Positions 26,617 to 36,661 of a DNA stretch of 64,000 nt are shown piece by piece. Within the stretch, counting starts at the first letter, position 1. Each line of letters begins with the position of its first letter. The notes below the pieces were generated by a model that worked only from the letters and a program-made list of their open reading frames with translations, was not told the DNA's origin and did no database searches. Position numbers and translations under genes: made by a program. Source of the DNA: Asticcacaulis sp. SL142 (GTDB taxonomy: Bacteria; Pseudomonadota; Alphaproteobacteria; Caulobacterales; Caulobacteraceae); NCBI RefSeq assembly GCF_026625745.1, contig NZ_CP113061.1:372001-436000 (forward strand), written 5' to 3'.

Positions 26617-27657
26617 TTACGCGTCCGCCAGTTGACCGCAGACAAAGGCATCTTCACCGGCATTCAACAGGGCCGCCAAAACCGCATCGGCATTGGCTGG
26701 GTCGACATAAAGCACAAACCCGATACCGCAGTTGAAGGTCCGCAGCATCTCATGATGCTCGATGCCGCCGGTTTCCATCAGCCAGCTAAAGACCGGCGGG
26801 AACCCCCATGAGCTATAATCAAAATCGGCCACCAAACCTTCGCGGATAGCGCGACCGGGGTTCTCAATCAGGCCGCCGCCGGTAATGTGCGCGCCGCCCT
26901 TGATCAGGCCCGCTTTCATCAGGGGCAGGACGGATTTGATATAGATTTTGGTCGGCTCCAGCAGGGCCTGCGCCAGTGTCAGGTCCTTGGCGAACGGGGC
27001 CGGAGACGACCACGACAGACCAGCCACCTCAATGACCTTGCGCACCAGCGAGTAACCGTTGGAGTGCGGGCCTGATGAGCCCAGGGCGATGATGACATCT
27101 CCGGCTTTTTGGGTGTCAAGCTTTGGCAAAACCTTATCACGATCGACCGCGCCGACGCTGAAACCGGCCAGATCATAATCGTTTTCGCCGTACATGCCGG
27201 GCATTTCCGCCGTCTCACCACCGACCAGCGCACAGCCCGCGCGCTTGCAGCCTTCAGCGATACCGGCCACCACACGGCGGGCGGTATCGACATCGAGTTT
27301 AGACGTGGCGTAATAATCAAGGAACATCAGCGGTTCCGCACCCTGCGCCAGCAGGTCGTTAACGCACATGGCGACAAGGTCGATGCCGACCGTATCATGG
27401 CGGTGGGTTTCGATGGCGATCTTAAGCTTGGTACCGACGCCATCGGTGGTTGTCACCAGCAAAGGATCATCGTAACCGGCAGCTTTCAGGTCGAACAAGG
27501 CGCCAAATCCGCCCAGACTGGCTTCGGCACCAGAGCGGCGCGTGGCCTTAGCCAGAGGCTTGATGGCGTCGACAAGGGCTTCGCCTGCATCAATATCCAC
27601 GCCCGACTGTGCGTATGTAAGACCGTTCGTGTGTGTCTTATTCGCCGGTTCCGACAT
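26617..27657 (-). CDS. purM: Phosphoribosylformylglycinamidine cyclo-ligase
   Basis: ATP-dependent ring closure to AIR in purine synthesis. 346 aa. The PurM/SelD-type signatures TTDGVGTKL near residue 68 and [11 protein letters not shown] near residue 140 are present. The start [26 protein letters not shown] is typical. Transcribed with purN; divergent from rnd across 67 bp. Confidence 0.97.
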   Translation of the reverse strand: MSEPANKTHTNGLTYAQSGVDIDAGEALVDAIKPLAKATRRSGAEASLGGFGALFDLKAAGYDDPLLVTTTDGVGTKLKIAIETHRHDTVGIDLVAMCVNDLLAQGAEPLMFLDYYATSKLDVDTARRVVAGIAEGCKRAGCALVGGETAEMPGMYGENDYDLAGFSVGAVDRDKVLPKLDTQKAGDVIIALGSSGPHSNGYSLVRKVIEVAGLSWSSPAPFAKDLTLAQALLEPTKIYIKSVLPLMKAGLIKGGAHITGGGLIENPGRAIREGLVADFDYSSWGFPPVFSWLMETGGIEHHEMLRTFNCGIGFVLYVDPANADAVLAALLNAGEDAFVCGQLADA

Positions 27658-27724
27658 AAAAACTTACCTTCGATTCTATTATAGGGCTTGCCTAAAGCCC
27701 ATTGCGGTTTGCTATAGCTACAAA

Positions 27725-28873
27725 ATGAGTCCAATTACAAACACTGATGAGCTTATTAGCTTCTGTGAGCTGATTTCCAAAGCGCCATTTATCACGGTTG
27801 ATACCGAATTTATGCGCGAAACCACCTATTGGCCGAAGCTGTGCCTGATTCAGGCGGCCAGTGCCGATCATGCCGCGATCATTGATCCGCTGGCGAAAGA
27901 CCTGGACCTTCAGCCGTTTCTGGATGTGCTGGCCAATCCGAACATACTCAAAGTGTTTCACGCCTGCCGTCAGGACATTGAAATCTTTTATAATCTGGGT
28001 GTTTTGCCAGCCCCTGTGTTTGATACACAGGTGGCAGCCATGGCGGCAGGGTATGGCGATCAGGTCGCTTATGATTCGCTGGTGCGGCAGGTGTTAAAGG
28101 TCGAAATCGACAAGGGGTCGCGCTTTACCGACTGGTCGCGCCGCCCCTTAAGTGAGCAGCAACTGACCTATGCGCTAGGCGATGTCACCCATCTGGCCAA
28201 GGTCTACCCCAAGCTCAAAACGTCACTGGAAAAGGTTGAGCGATTCGAATGGGTGTCTGAGGAAATGAAGGGTCTGATCGATCCGTCACTCTATAATACC
28301 GATCCGCTCGATGCATGGAAGCGGTTGCGGCCACGTAAATCGTCATCCAAATATCTGGCGGTGTTTGCTCAGACGGCGGCGTGGCGGGAACGCACAGCGC
28401 AGGAGCGGGATCAGCCGCGTGGTCGTATTCTGAAAGACGAGGGCATTGACGAAATCGCCACCCAACTGCCGACCGATCCGGCGGCCTTTGACCGGATGCG
28501 CTCGACCCCCAAAGGCTTTGGCGCGTCGAAATTCGGGGTTGAGCTGATCGAGATCATTCAGGCGGCGATCAAAGAGCCTGAAAAATTCGCGCCCAAGATG
28601 GATAAGTCGGCCCCTCCGGTTCAGGTGCCCGCGTCGGTGGTGGAGTTGCTCAAAGTCCTGCTTCGCATCCGCTGCGAAGAAGAAGGCGTGGCCCCGAAGC
28701 TTATCGCGACCGTTGCCGAACTTGAAAAGATCGCGCTGGATGACAATGCCGATGTGCCGTCCCTGCAAGGGTGGCGTCGCAAGGTGTTTGGTGAAGATGC
28801 GTTGCGGCTTAAGCGCGGTGAACTGGCGCTGGTGCTCAATGGTCCCAAGGTCGAACTGGTCGAACTGGATTAG
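27725..28873 (+). CDS. rnd: Ribonuclease D
   Basis: 3'-5' exoribonuclease of tRNA maturation. The start is the ATG at 27725 (MSPITNTDELISF); the upstream extension would overlap purM and is not family-like. 382 aa. DEDD motifs VDTEFMRETTYWP (Asp, Glu near 25), FHACRQDIEIFYNLG (Asp near 85) and a third Asp motif near 155-160 (YALGDVTHLAKVY) are intact. HRDC domain at about 210-285 (AAWRERTAQERDQPRGRILKD). The 3' end overlaps convergent ppx by 4 bp. Confidence 0.95.
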   Translation: MSPITNTDELISFCELISKAPFITVDTEFMRETTYWPKLCLIQAASADHAAIIDPLAKDLDLQPFLDVLANPNILKVFHACRQDIEIFYNLGVLPAPVFDTQVAAMAAGYGDQVAYDSLVRQVLKVEIDKGSRFTDWSRRPLSEQQLTYALGDVTHLAKVYPKLKTSLEKVERFEWVSEEMKGLIDPSLYNTDPLDAWKRLRPRKSSSKYLAVFAQTAAWRERTAQERDQPRGRILKDEGIDEIATQLPTDPAAFDRMRSTPKGFGASKFGVELIEIIQAAIKEPEKFAPKMDKSAPPVQVPASVVELLKVLLRIRCEEEGVAPKLIATVAELEKIALDDNADVPSLQGWRRKVFGEDALRLKRGELALVLNGPKVELVELD

Positions 28874-30360
28874 TAGCTCTCGGTGCGCAGGCTTAGTTTC
28901 AGCGCGTTCGCCAGAGCGCGGGCGCGTTTGCGGGTTTGTTCGCCCAGCAGCAGGTCATCCCAGCCGGCCTTAGCGCTGACGATCAGGGTTTTGTCGTCTT
29001 GACGAATATGCGCCATTTTCAACAGCGTAGCTGATTTGGCGGACAGATCGCATCCGAGTCTTAAGGTAAGGCCCAGTTGGGTAGCCTGAAGATGGCGTTC
29101 ATCGCCCAGTATCCGGCTGACCAGTACCGGCTCCTTAGTGTAGGCATCACCGCTGTAGCGGGTGTAGAGCGCGCAGGCCAGAAAGACACGCTCGGCGTGG
29201 TTTTGGCCGGGGATAGGGGCGCGCAGCACCTGATCGCAGACCAGATCGGCGCGGTGGTCCGGATGCAGGCGCGCGCCAATATCAGCCAGTTTGGCCGCCG
29301 CCTTGATTAGCTTTTCCGAGGGGCGGTCGACATCGACGCTGTCGTAAAATTCGGTGGCCCAGGCCGCCAGAGCGGGGCCTAAATTTTCGCTGATGCCGTG
29401 GCGGGCGCCGAAATTGGCGCACCCTTCGATCAGCGGATCAAGGCTTTTATAGGCATAGGGCAGGTCATCAAACAACAGACCTTCGCGCAGACCATTGGCC
29501 GAGAAACAGATGGTTTCAATCTCAAAGCACTCAATCAGCCCTTGAAGCACCAGCGCGGCATAGGAGATATTTTCCATGCGCCGTTTGGAAACGCCGGGGA
29601 ATTTCTCAAGCGATGTGGGGGACTGAATGGCCACCAGACGGGCAATGGTCAGGGCGTCACGGGCGGACAGTTCAAACTGCTGAACAATCTGAAGCGGATA
29701 ATTGACCTTCATCATCCAGATCAGGGCCAGATTGCGCCACGCCCCGCCCACCGCATGAAAGGTTTTGGCTCTGAATTGCGATCTTAGGGGATCAAGCTGG
29801 GCGCGGATAAGGGCGTAAGTTTTTTCCACATCCATCGGCTTGGGCGCCCCAAGCGCAAACGGCCCCAGCGGCAGGGTCAGGCCCTTAAAGGTCGATTGCG
29901 GATCAAGATTGATCAGCTCAAGGCTGGAGCCCCCCAGATCACCAACAAAACCCTCGGCCTCCAACTGGCCGCAGCGCACACCCTGACCCGCATAATGGGC
30001 CTCTTCGCGACCGGACAGCGTGCGGATTTTAAAGCCGGTCAGGCGCTCAATCTCATGGGCAAATTCAGGGCCATCGGCGGCGTCACGCATGGCAGCGGTG
30101 GCGACCACATGAACCTTTGATAGCGTATAGGATTCCAGAATGGCCTTGAAGCGTCTCAGGGCAATCAGCGTATCCTTCTTGCCCTGCGGATGCAGACATT
30201 CTGTCTGGCGCAGGTCACGACCCAGCCCGGCCAAAATCTTTTCGTTAAACAACGGCCAGATCGAACGGCCTTCGATCCGGTAGATGACCAGACGAACGGA
30301 GTTCGAGCCGATGTCGATAACGGCGGTGTTATGATTATTTTCTGGAACCAACATGATCAA
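28870..30360 (-). CDS. ppx: Exopolyphosphatase (Ppx/GppA family)
   Basis: Releases phosphate from polyphosphate ends; related GppA acts on pppGpp. 496 aa. ASKHA fold: phosphate-1 loop [15 protein letters not shown] near residue 16 and phosphate-2 loop [10 protein letters not shown] near 140. A C-terminal HD-like helical domain (about 310-480) contains [17 protein letters not shown]. Its start lies 26 bp inside the end of ppk, so synthesis and breakdown of polyphosphate are co-expressed. Confidence 0.92.
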   Translation of the reverse strand: MIMLVPENNHNTAVIDIGSNSVRLVIYRIEGRSIWPLFNEKILAGLGRDLRQTECLHPQGKKDTLIALRRFKAILESYTLSKVHVVATAAMRDAADGPEFAHEIERLTGFKIRTLSGREEAHYAGQGVRCGQLEAEGFVGDLGGSSLELINLDPQSTFKGLTLPLGPFALGAPKPMDVEKTYALIRAQLDPLRSQFRAKTFHAVGGAWRNLALIWMMKVNYPLQIVQQFELSARDALTIARLVAIQSPTSLEKFPGVSKRRMENISYAALVLQGLIECFEIETICFSANGLREGLLFDDLPYAYKSLDPLIEGCANFGARHGISENLGPALAAWATEFYDSVDVDRPSEKLIKAAAKLADIGARLHPDHRADLVCDQVLRAPIPGQNHAERVFLACALYTRYSGDAYTKEPVLVSRILGDERHLQATQLGLTLRLGCDLSAKSATLLKMAHIRQDDKTLIVSAKAGWDDLLLGEQTRKRARALANALKLSLRTESY

Positions 30361-32605
30361 AGGCTTGAGGCAAGTCCTTAACCCCGCGACCGCGCCCCGA
30401 TAGTGAAGGGTTGGTCATGAAATAATCGTGAGCCGAGAAGGGGTTATCGAGGTGACTTACATCTATGCGTTTATAGCTGCCGTCAATAGCTAATTGCCAG
30501 CTCTGGGCTTCGTCATTGAAGTTGGCGACCATAATCTGATCCAGAACCTGACGGTGAACCGTCGGGTTTTCAACCGGGATCAGCACTTCGACACGACGAT
30601 CGAGATTACGGCTCATCCAGTCAGCGGAGGATATAAACACTCGCGCCTGATCGGACGGCATGGCGTGACCATTGGCAAAGCAGACAATGCGGGTATGCTC
30701 CAGGAACCGGCCCACAATTGATTTGACGCGGATGTTTTCGGAATAACCCTTCACCCCCGGCCGCAGGCAGCAGATGCCGCGCACGATCAGATCAACCTGA
30801 ACCCCGGCCTGCGAGGCCTGATATAGCTTTTTGATGATGACAGGATCGACCAGCGAATTGAGCTTGGCCCAGATTTGTGCGGGCTTACCCGCGCGCGAAT
30901 TGGCGATTTCCTGATCAATCAGGCTGACAAGGCCTTGTTTTAGAGTCACCGGCGAGAAATAGAGCTTATCCATCTTGTCCGGGCGGGCATAGCCGGTGAT
31001 GAAGTTGAACACCCGCATGGCGTCGCGACCCAGGGCTGGATCGGCGCTAAACAGCGACAGGTCGGTATAGATCTTGGCCGTGATGGGGTGGTAATTTCCG
31101 GTGCCGAAGTGACAATAGGTGCGCAGAGACTCACCTTCGCGGCGGACCACGACCGACAGCTTGGCATGGGTCTTATATTCCACAAACCCGTAGACGACAT
31201 GCACGCCCGCCCGTTCCATAGCGCGTGCCCAGCGCATATTGGCTTCTTCGTCAAAGCGGGCCTTGATTTCGACCAGAGCCGTGACGTTTTTGCCTTGCTC
31301 AGCCGCCTCAATCAGGGCCGCGACAATGGGGCTGTCTTTTGAGGTTCGGTAGAGGGTCTGCTTGATGGCGATGACATTCGGGTCACGCGCGGCTTGCCGC
31401 AGGAACTGCACGACCGCGTCAAAGCTTTCAAACGGGTGGTGAACCAGAATGTCTTTTTCGCGGATGGCGGAAAAGACATCGCCGCCATTGTCACGAATAC
31501 GCTCAGGGAAGCGCGGCTCATATGGTTTGAATTTCAGATCGTTGCGGTCGGCGGGGATAAGTTGCGACAGTTCCGACATCCCAAGGATGCCTTTGACCAC
31601 CACCACATGTTCCGGTTCGGCATGAAGCTGCTCAATGATAAATTCGCGCAGGTCTTCGGGCATGTTGGCGTTGATCTTGACACGCACGACCGAGCCCAGA
31701 CGGCGCTGTTTCAAAAGCGCTTCGAACTCCCGCACCAGATCCTCAGCTTCTTCTTCCATTTCGATGTCGGAGTCGCGGATGATGCGGAACACACCGCGGG
31801 CGTGGATATCAAAGCCCGGAAACAGCTTATCCAGAAACAGCAGCACCAGCCCTTCGAGGGTGATGAACTTGCGCTTGACCGGGCCGGTGCCGCGTCGCGC
31901 GGCGGCCGTGCCGATCTCCCAGAAGCGTTTGACCTGCGTCGGTATCGGCACCAGCGCGTACATGGCCTTATTGTCCGATCGGCGCGTCAGTTTGATGGCG
32001 ATCGAAAAGCCAAGGTTCGGGATAAATGGAAACGGGTGGGCCGGGTCGATCGCCAGAGGCGTCAGAACCGGGAAGACCTGATTATCAAACTGGGTCTCAA
32101 GCCAGGCGGCATCCGTTTTATTGATTTCGCGGTGGTCAATCAGAGCCACACCGGCATGGGTCATCTCTTCACGCAGGCGCGACCAGATCAGTTGCTGCTT
32201 GGCCATCAGGTCAAACGCGGCCTTATTGACCATTTCAAGCTGTTCAGCCGGGGTGTGGCCATCCTGCGACATGACGCGCACGCCTTCGCGCACCTGCCCC
32301 TGAAGGCCCGCGACGCGTACCATGAAAAATTCATCGAGGTTGTTGGCCGAAATCGACAAAAACCTTAAGCGCTCCAGCAGCGGGTGGCGCGGGTTCTCAG
32401 CCTCTTCGATCACCCTCTGATTAAAGGCCAGCCACGACAGTTCGCGGTTGATATAAAGCTCATAACCCAGTGGATCGTCGCTGTTGAGGTCAACGCTTAA
32501 GGTATCATCGGTCCCAAGGGGTTCGATGTCCGCAGGCATAACCGGCGCTGCGGCCTGCGCGCGTGCGGGTGTCTGGGGTTTTTGAACGAGTTCTGCGTCA
32601 GACAT
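30335..32605 (-). CDS. ppk: Polyphosphate kinase 1
   Basis: Reversible ATP-driven polyphosphate synthesis at the membrane. 756 aa. N-terminal and head domains begin at about residue 50 ([33 protein letters not shown]). The catalytic C1 domain has [13 protein letters not shown] and HFGTGNYH, with the phosphorylatable His expected in KTHAKL. C2 carries [13 protein letters not shown] and [20 protein letters not shown]. The first 40 residues are a variable extension. Middle gene of hdaA-ppk-ppx, which ties phosphate storage to replication control. Confidence 0.96.
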   Translation of the reverse strand: MSDAELVQKPQTPARAQAAAPVMPADIEPLGTDDTLSVDLNSDDPLGYELYINRELSWLAFNQRVIEEAENPRHPLLERLRFLSISANNLDEFFMVRVAGLQGQVREGVRVMSQDGHTPAEQLEMVNKAAFDLMAKQQLIWSRLREEMTHAGVALIDHREINKTDAAWLETQFDNQVFPVLTPLAIDPAHPFPFIPNLGFSIAIKLTRRSDNKAMYALVPIPTQVKRFWEIGTAAARRGTGPVKRKFITLEGLVLLFLDKLFPGFDIHARGVFRIIRDSDIEMEEEAEDLVREFEALLKQRRLGSVVRVKINANMPEDLREFIIEQLHAEPEHVVVVKGILGMSELSQLIPADRNDLKFKPYEPRFPERIRDNGGDVFSAIREKDILVHHPFESFDAVVQFLRQAARDPNVIAIKQTLYRTSKDSPIVAALIEAAEQGKNVTALVEIKARFDEEANMRWARAMERAGVHVVYGFVEYKTHAKLSVVVRREGESLRTYCHFGTGNYHPITAKIYTDLSLFSADPALGRDAMRVFNFITGYARPDKMDKLYFSPVTLKQGLVSLIDQEIANSRAGKPAQIWAKLNSLVDPVIIKKLYQASQAGVQVDLIVRGICCLRPGVKGYSENIRVKSIVGRFLEHTRIVCFANGHAMPSDQARVFISSADWMSRNLDRRVEVLIPVENPTVHRQVLDQIMVANFNDEAQSWQLAIDGSYKRIDVSHLDNPFSAHDYFMTNPSLSGRGRGVKDLPQAFDHVGSRK

Positions 32606-32646
32606 CTATGGAACCTTAAAGGGTAAAACAGCGCTTATGGTGTAAA

Positions 32647-33330
32647 TTAAAAGTCATCCTGATCAGTTAACCAAGACAAATTTTCGCTTTTTTCGAGAAA
32701 ATCTTTGGCCAAAGTGCGGGTAAAGGCGCGGCCATTGGCATAATCTTCGATTTCTGTGACGATTTTTTGGGCCTTGGGTACAGAGCGTTCCATCCGTCGG
32801 CTGATATAATCAAAAAAATCCGCTGAGGGCGTAATAGCATGATGGGCGAACAGTTTTTTCAAAACCCCGCTCAGTATCACTTCATCCGGCTCCGGAATAT
32901 CGACGACCCGCATGGCCTTTAGCCGCGACGCCAGATCGGGCAGGGCGGTTTGCCAGTTCAAAGGATGGGTTTTCGACAACAATACTAACGGCTGCGCGGT
33001 CTGAAGGCTGTGGTTAAACAGGTGGAACAACAACTCTTCGTCGGCCTGTTCGGCATCATCTACAGCGACGGCGCATTCAGGCAGGCTTGAGGGTTCCATA
33101 TATTGAGTCTCAAGCGCGCTCAGAAACTGCCCATGATTGATATCGGCGAATATGTGGCCCAGATGCGTTTTACCACTGCCGGAGGGGCCAATAAGTATCA
33201 GATGTGGGTTGATCCAGTCTTTGGGCGTGCGCAACAGATCGATCAAACCCTGATTGGTTTCCGACACAATCAGGTCGGTCAGGCCGTAGCTTTCGGGCCG
33301 CTCAAGCTTCAGGGGAATCTGGTGGGACAT
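32647..33330 (-). CDS. hdaA: DnaA-inactivator homologue HdaA
   Basis: DnaA-related AAA+ protein (227 aa) lacking the DnaA DNA-binding domain. It stimulates hydrolysis of DnaA-ATP on the sliding clamp (RIDA). The N-terminal QIPLKL is the clamp-binding motif, Walker A is GPSGSGKTH near residue 50, and Walker B is AVAVDDAE near 95. The ASRL context with an arginine finger candidate lies near 140-145 (DLASRLKAMR). In Caulobacter HdaA prevents over-initiation. 41 bp upstream of ppk, same operon. Confidence 0.93.
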   Translation of the reverse strand: MSHQIPLKLERPESYGLTDLIVSETNQGLIDLLRTPKDWINPHLILIGPSGSGKTHLGHIFADINHGQFLSALETQYMEPSSLPECAVAVDDAEQADEELLFHLFNHSLQTAQPLVLLSKTHPLNWQTALPDLASRLKAMRVVDIPEPDEVILSGVLKKLFAHHAITPSADFFDYISRRMERSVPKAQKIVTEIEDYANGRAFTRTLAKDFLEKSENLSWLTDQDDF

Positions 33331-33411
33331 GGTTGGCTAGAGTTTAGAGCGCTGCGGTGGCGGAGGCAATGGCCGTGCGCCTGTTGATAACGGGGAAAAC
33401 GGGTAGGGCCG

Positions 33412-34041
33412 TTATTTCGTGCCGTACATCCGGTCGCCGGCATCGCCCAGGCCCGGCACGATGTAGCCCTTATCGTTCAGGTGACTGTCGATGGCAGCGG
33501 TAAACACCGGCACGTCCGGATGGGCGGTGGTAAAGTGACGAATACCTTCGGGGGCGGCCAGCAGGCATAGAAACCGGATGTTCCGTGCCCCGCGGGCCTT
33601 GAGTTGGGAGGTAGCGGCAATGGATGAATTGCCGGTGGCCAGCATTGGATCGACCACGATCACTAGCCGCTCAGAAATATCTTCGGGTGCCTTAAAGTAA
33701 TACTCAACCGCCTCAAGCGTATCGTGGTCGCGGTACACGCCGATATGGGCCACGCGCGCGGACGGGACCAGATCGAGCATCCCTTCAAGCAGCCCATTTC
33801 CGGCCCTAAGAATTGAGGCAAACACTAGCTTTTTACCGGCAATTACGGGTGCCTGCATTGCGGCGACCGGCGTCTCAATCGCTTCCAGCGTCATGTTCAG
33901 GTCGCGGGTAATCTCATAGCACATCAGGGTCGAAATTTCGCGAAGCAATTGCCGGAACACCGCCGTCGGAGTGTCTTTGCGCCGCATCAGCGTGAGTTTG
34001 TGCTGCACCAGCGGGTGATCAATCAGGGTAACATCAGCCAT
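33412..34041 (-). CDS. upp: Uracil phosphoribosyltransferase
   Basis: Salvages uracil with PRPP to UMP. The start is the ATG at 34041 ([16 protein letters not shown]) because AAAGGAG sits 7 bp upstream; in-frame ATGs further up are unsupported. 209 aa, the normal length. The PRPP loop [11 protein letters not shown] near residue 130 and the C-terminal [25 protein letters not shown] are intact. Divergent from aspS. Confidence 0.97.
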   Translation of the reverse strand: MADVTLIDHPLVQHKLTLMRRKDTPTAVFRQLLREISTLMCYEITRDLNMTLEAIETPVAAMQAPVIAGKKLVFASILRAGNGLLEGMLDLVPSARVAHIGVYRDHDTLEAVEYYFKAPEDISERLVIVVDPMLATGNSSIAATSQLKARGARNIRFLCLLAAPEGIRHFTTAHPDVPVFTAAIDSHLNDKGYIVPGLGDAGDRMYGTK

Positions 34042-34201
34042 AGCGGTCTCCTTTGCACAAAGACTAGCACGACGGATCGTCTGCGGCATCGCTAATGTGC
34101 GCAAGGGTGAGCGTGCATTAAGGCTTGACAATTCAAGGCGGGTCATGTCCCTACGGCCCTCATAATTTTGTCAGAAACGACCGCTTTTTTCAGAGTTTTC
34201 C

Positions 34202-36001
34202 ATGCACATCTACCGCTCACATACCTGCGGCGCCCTGCGCGCCACCGATGATCAGGCCGCTGTTCGTCTTTCGGGCTGGGTTCACCGCAAGCGCGATCAT
34301 GGGGGCTTGCTGTTCATCGATTTGCGCGACCATTACGGCCTGACGCAATTGGTGTTCGATCCGGCGACACCGGGCTTTGATAAGGTCGAACGCGTGCGCG
34401 CCGAAAGCGTCATTCGCATCGACGGCAAGGTCGTGAAGCGCACCAGCGATACCATCAATGCTAACCTGCCGACCGGCGAAGTCGAAGTGCAGGTCACATC
34501 GGTTGAAATCCTGAGTGAGGCTGCCGAACTGCCGCTGCCGGTGTTTGGTGAGCCGGAATACCCCGAAGAAATCCGCCTGAAAAACCGCTTCCTCGACCTG
34601 CGTCGTGAGACCCTGCATAAGAACATTGTGTTGCGCTCGCGCGTGATCCAGTCGATCCGCAACCGCATGGTCGAGCAGGGCTTTCTTGAGTACCAGACCC
34701 CGATCCTAACGGCCTCATCGCCGGAAGGGGCGCGTGACTTCCTGGTGCCGTCGCGTATGCACCCCGGCAAGTTCTACGCCCTGCCGCAAGCGCCGCAGCA
34801 GTTCAAGCAGTTGCTGATGGTGTCGGGCTTTGACCGCTATTTCCAGATTGCGCCTTGCTTCCGTGACGAAGACCTGCGCGCTGACCGTTCTTTGGAATTC
34901 TACCAACTCGACGTTGAGATGAGTTTTGTGACGCAGGAAGATGTGTTCGCGGCCATTGAGCCGCTGATGCACGGCCTGTTTACCGAGTTTGGCGAAGGTA
35001 AGCGCGTATCAAACTATCCATTCCAGCGCATCCCGTATCGTGAATCGATCGCCAAATATGGTTCCGATAAGCCGGACCTGCGCAACCCCATCGAGATGCA
35101 GGACGTGTCCGAGCATTTCCGAGGTTCGGGCTTTAAGGTGTTTGCGTCGATCCTAGAGGCTGATGCTAAAAACAAGGTCTGGGCAATTCCGGCTAAGACC
35201 GGTGGTTCGCGGGCGTTTTGCGACCGAATGAACTCATGGGCGCAGGGCGAGGGCCAAAAGGGTCTGGGCTATATCTTCTGGCGCACGCCGGAAGGGGCGT
35301 CTGAGGGCATTGAACCGTCGGGCCCGGTGGCTAAGAACATTGGCGACGAGCGTACCGAAGCTCTGCGTGGCCAATTGGGCCTTGACGCGGGTGACGCGGT
35401 ATTCTTTGTCGCGGGTAACCCGGACGAGTTCTATAAGTTTGCAGGGTTGGCGCGGACCAAGGTCGGCACGGATTTAGGGCTGGTTGACGAAGATCAGTTC
35501 CGTTTCTGCTGGATCGTTGATTTTCCGATGTTTGAGTGGAATGACGATGAAAAGAAGGTCGATTTCTCGCACAACCCGTTCTCGATGCCGCAGGGCGAGA
35601 TGGAGGCTTTGCTCACCAAAGACCCGCTCGATATCCTCGCGTATCAATATGACATCGTCTGTAACGGTTATGAACTGTGCTCAGGGGCGATCCGTAACCA
35701 CAAGCAGGACATCATGCTTAAGGCGTTTGAGATCGCGGGCTATGACGAAGCGTTTGTCGAAGCGCAGTTCGGCGGGATGCTCAATGCGTTTAAATATGGC
35801 GCACCTCCGCACGGCGGTCTGGCACCGGGTATCGACCGTATCGTGATGCTGCTGGCCGGCCAGACGGCAATCCGCGAAATCATCGCCTTCCCGCTGAATC
35901 AGCAGGGGCAGGACGTGATGATGTCGGCCCCTTCGGAAGCGCTTGATAAGCAGTTGAAGGAATTGTCGATCCGGACGGCGTTGCCGATCAAGGTTAGCTA
36001 A
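34202..36001 (+). CDS. aspS: Aspartyl-tRNA synthetase (bacterial type, probably non-discriminating)
   Basis: Class II synthetase, 599 aa. OB-fold anticodon-binding domain (1-110), catalytic core with [10 protein letters not shown] and motif 2 [17 protein letters not shown] near 215-230, the bacterial GAD insert (about 290-420), and motif 3 [13 protein letters not shown] near 535. The anticodon loop region reads RDHGG. E. coli, which is tRNA-Asp specific, has RDLGS, while Pseudomonas with His there also charges tRNA-Asn. Non-discrimination is thus likely and would need GatCAB. A TTGACA lies at 34125-34130 upstream. Confidence 0.96.
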   Translation: MHIYRSHTCGALRATDDQAAVRLSGWVHRKRDHGGLLFIDLRDHYGLTQLVFDPATPGFDKVERVRAESVIRIDGKVVKRTSDTINANLPTGEVEVQVTSVEILSEAAELPLPVFGEPEYPEEIRLKNRFLDLRRETLHKNIVLRSRVIQSIRNRMVEQGFLEYQTPILTASSPEGARDFLVPSRMHPGKFYALPQAPQQFKQLLMVSGFDRYFQIAPCFRDEDLRADRSLEFYQLDVEMSFVTQEDVFAAIEPLMHGLFTEFGEGKRVSNYPFQRIPYRESIAKYGSDKPDLRNPIEMQDVSEHFRGSGFKVFASILEADAKNKVWAIPAKTGGSRAFCDRMNSWAQGEGQKGLGYIFWRTPEGASEGIEPSGPVAKNIGDERTEALRGQLGLDAGDAVFFVAGNPDEFYKFAGLARTKVGTDLGLVDEDQFRFCWIVDFPMFEWNDDEKKVDFSHNPFSMPQGEMEALLTKDPLDILAYQYDIVCNGYELCSGAIRNHKQDIMLKAFEIAGYDEAFVEAQFGGMLNAFKYGAPPHGGLAPGIDRIVMLLAGQTAIREIIAFPLNQQGQDVMMSAPSEALDKQLKELSIRTALPIKVS

Positions 36002-36122
36002 CTTATGGGGTTTGGGGCCAATGGCCCCAAGTCTTCTAATTCAATAAAAAACCCGGTCATATTGACCGGGTTTTTTATTGAAACAGCAGGTTTGTGGGGT
36101 CACAGACCCCACGCCCCGTAAA
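36002..36122. repeat. Three-hairpin intergenic cassette, copy 2
   Basis: Same architecture as 23746-23877, here between convergent aspS and the pentapeptide gene. It has the left hairpin (36012-36030), a central terminator, and a right hairpin (about 36092-36110). The left and right blocks are identical to copy 1, and only the tip of the central stem differs. Outer arms (GGGG..TGGGG and CCCCACGCCCC) also pair. Confidence 0.9.
36040..36082. terminator. Bidirectional terminator between aspS and the pentapeptide gene
   Basis: A perfect 20-bp stem with loop TAT. The base (TTCAATAAAAAACCC / GGGTTTTTTATTGAA) is identical to copy 1, but the upper stem is GGTCA/TGACC instead of CTGCCA/TGGCAG. Confidence 0.92.
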
Positions 36123-36608
36123 TCAGCATACCGGGATGCGCAAACCCCGCGGCAATTGCGTTTCGCGATCCCCACACGCGCCGTCAAGCTGACGCTGTGT
36201 TAGGCCACGCGCGGAAGACATCTCAGCACCGGAAAAGTTCACGCCCGTCAGAGTGGCGCCTGAGAAGTTCGCGCCCTCAAGATAGGCCCCCACAAAGGTC
36301 GCATTGGTCAGGTTGGCCTTGGCGAAATTAGCATTAGAGAACAACGCGCCAAAGCCGTTCAGATCACGCAGATCGCCACCCGCAAACGACGTGCGGTTAA
36401 ACGACCCCAGGCTTAAGTCCGCTTGACGCAAACGCGCCCCGGCGAAGTTCTTGCCCTTAAGCTCACGATTGCTGAAATCGGCCTGAAACAGGTTGCAGCC
36501 CGCGCACGATGTTCCGCTTTGGGCCCTCCCGATCTGACCGGCATTTTGTGCGGCGACGGGGGAAGCGAGTACGGCCATAACTGCCAATAGCGACAACAAG
36601 CGTTTCAT
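36123..36608 (-). CDS. Exported pentapeptide-repeat protein
   Basis: About 161 aa from MKRLLSLLAVMAVLASPVAAQ, a clear signal peptide. The mature part has about 14 tandem A(D/N)LXX pentapeptides (ANFAKANLTNATFVGAYLEG and around), forming a right-handed quadrilateral beta-helix. Four cysteines: a pair near the start (SCAGCN) and one each near the end (GACGDRE, IPVC), which could form disulfides. No known ligand. In-frame ATG 15 bp upstream also possible. The 3' end adjoins the hairpin cassette. Confidence 0.85.
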   Translation of the reverse strand: MKRLLSLLAVMAVLASPVAAQNAGQIGRAQSGTSCAGCNLFQADFSNRELKGKNFAGARLRQADLSLGSFNRTSFAGGDLRDLNGFGALFSNANFAKANLTNATFVGAYLEGANFSGATLTGVNFSGAEMSSARGLTQRQLDGACGDRETQLPRGLRIPVC

Positions 36609-36661
36609 CTTAAGACACCTCAATCTGTTTCGTCGTGACTAAGCAAGACCGGTGCCAAAAA

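Noticed and set aside
31394-32368. Long plus-strand open frame opposite ppk
   Set aside because: ppk is unmistakable on the other strand; the antisense product is His/Arg-rich without family resemblance.
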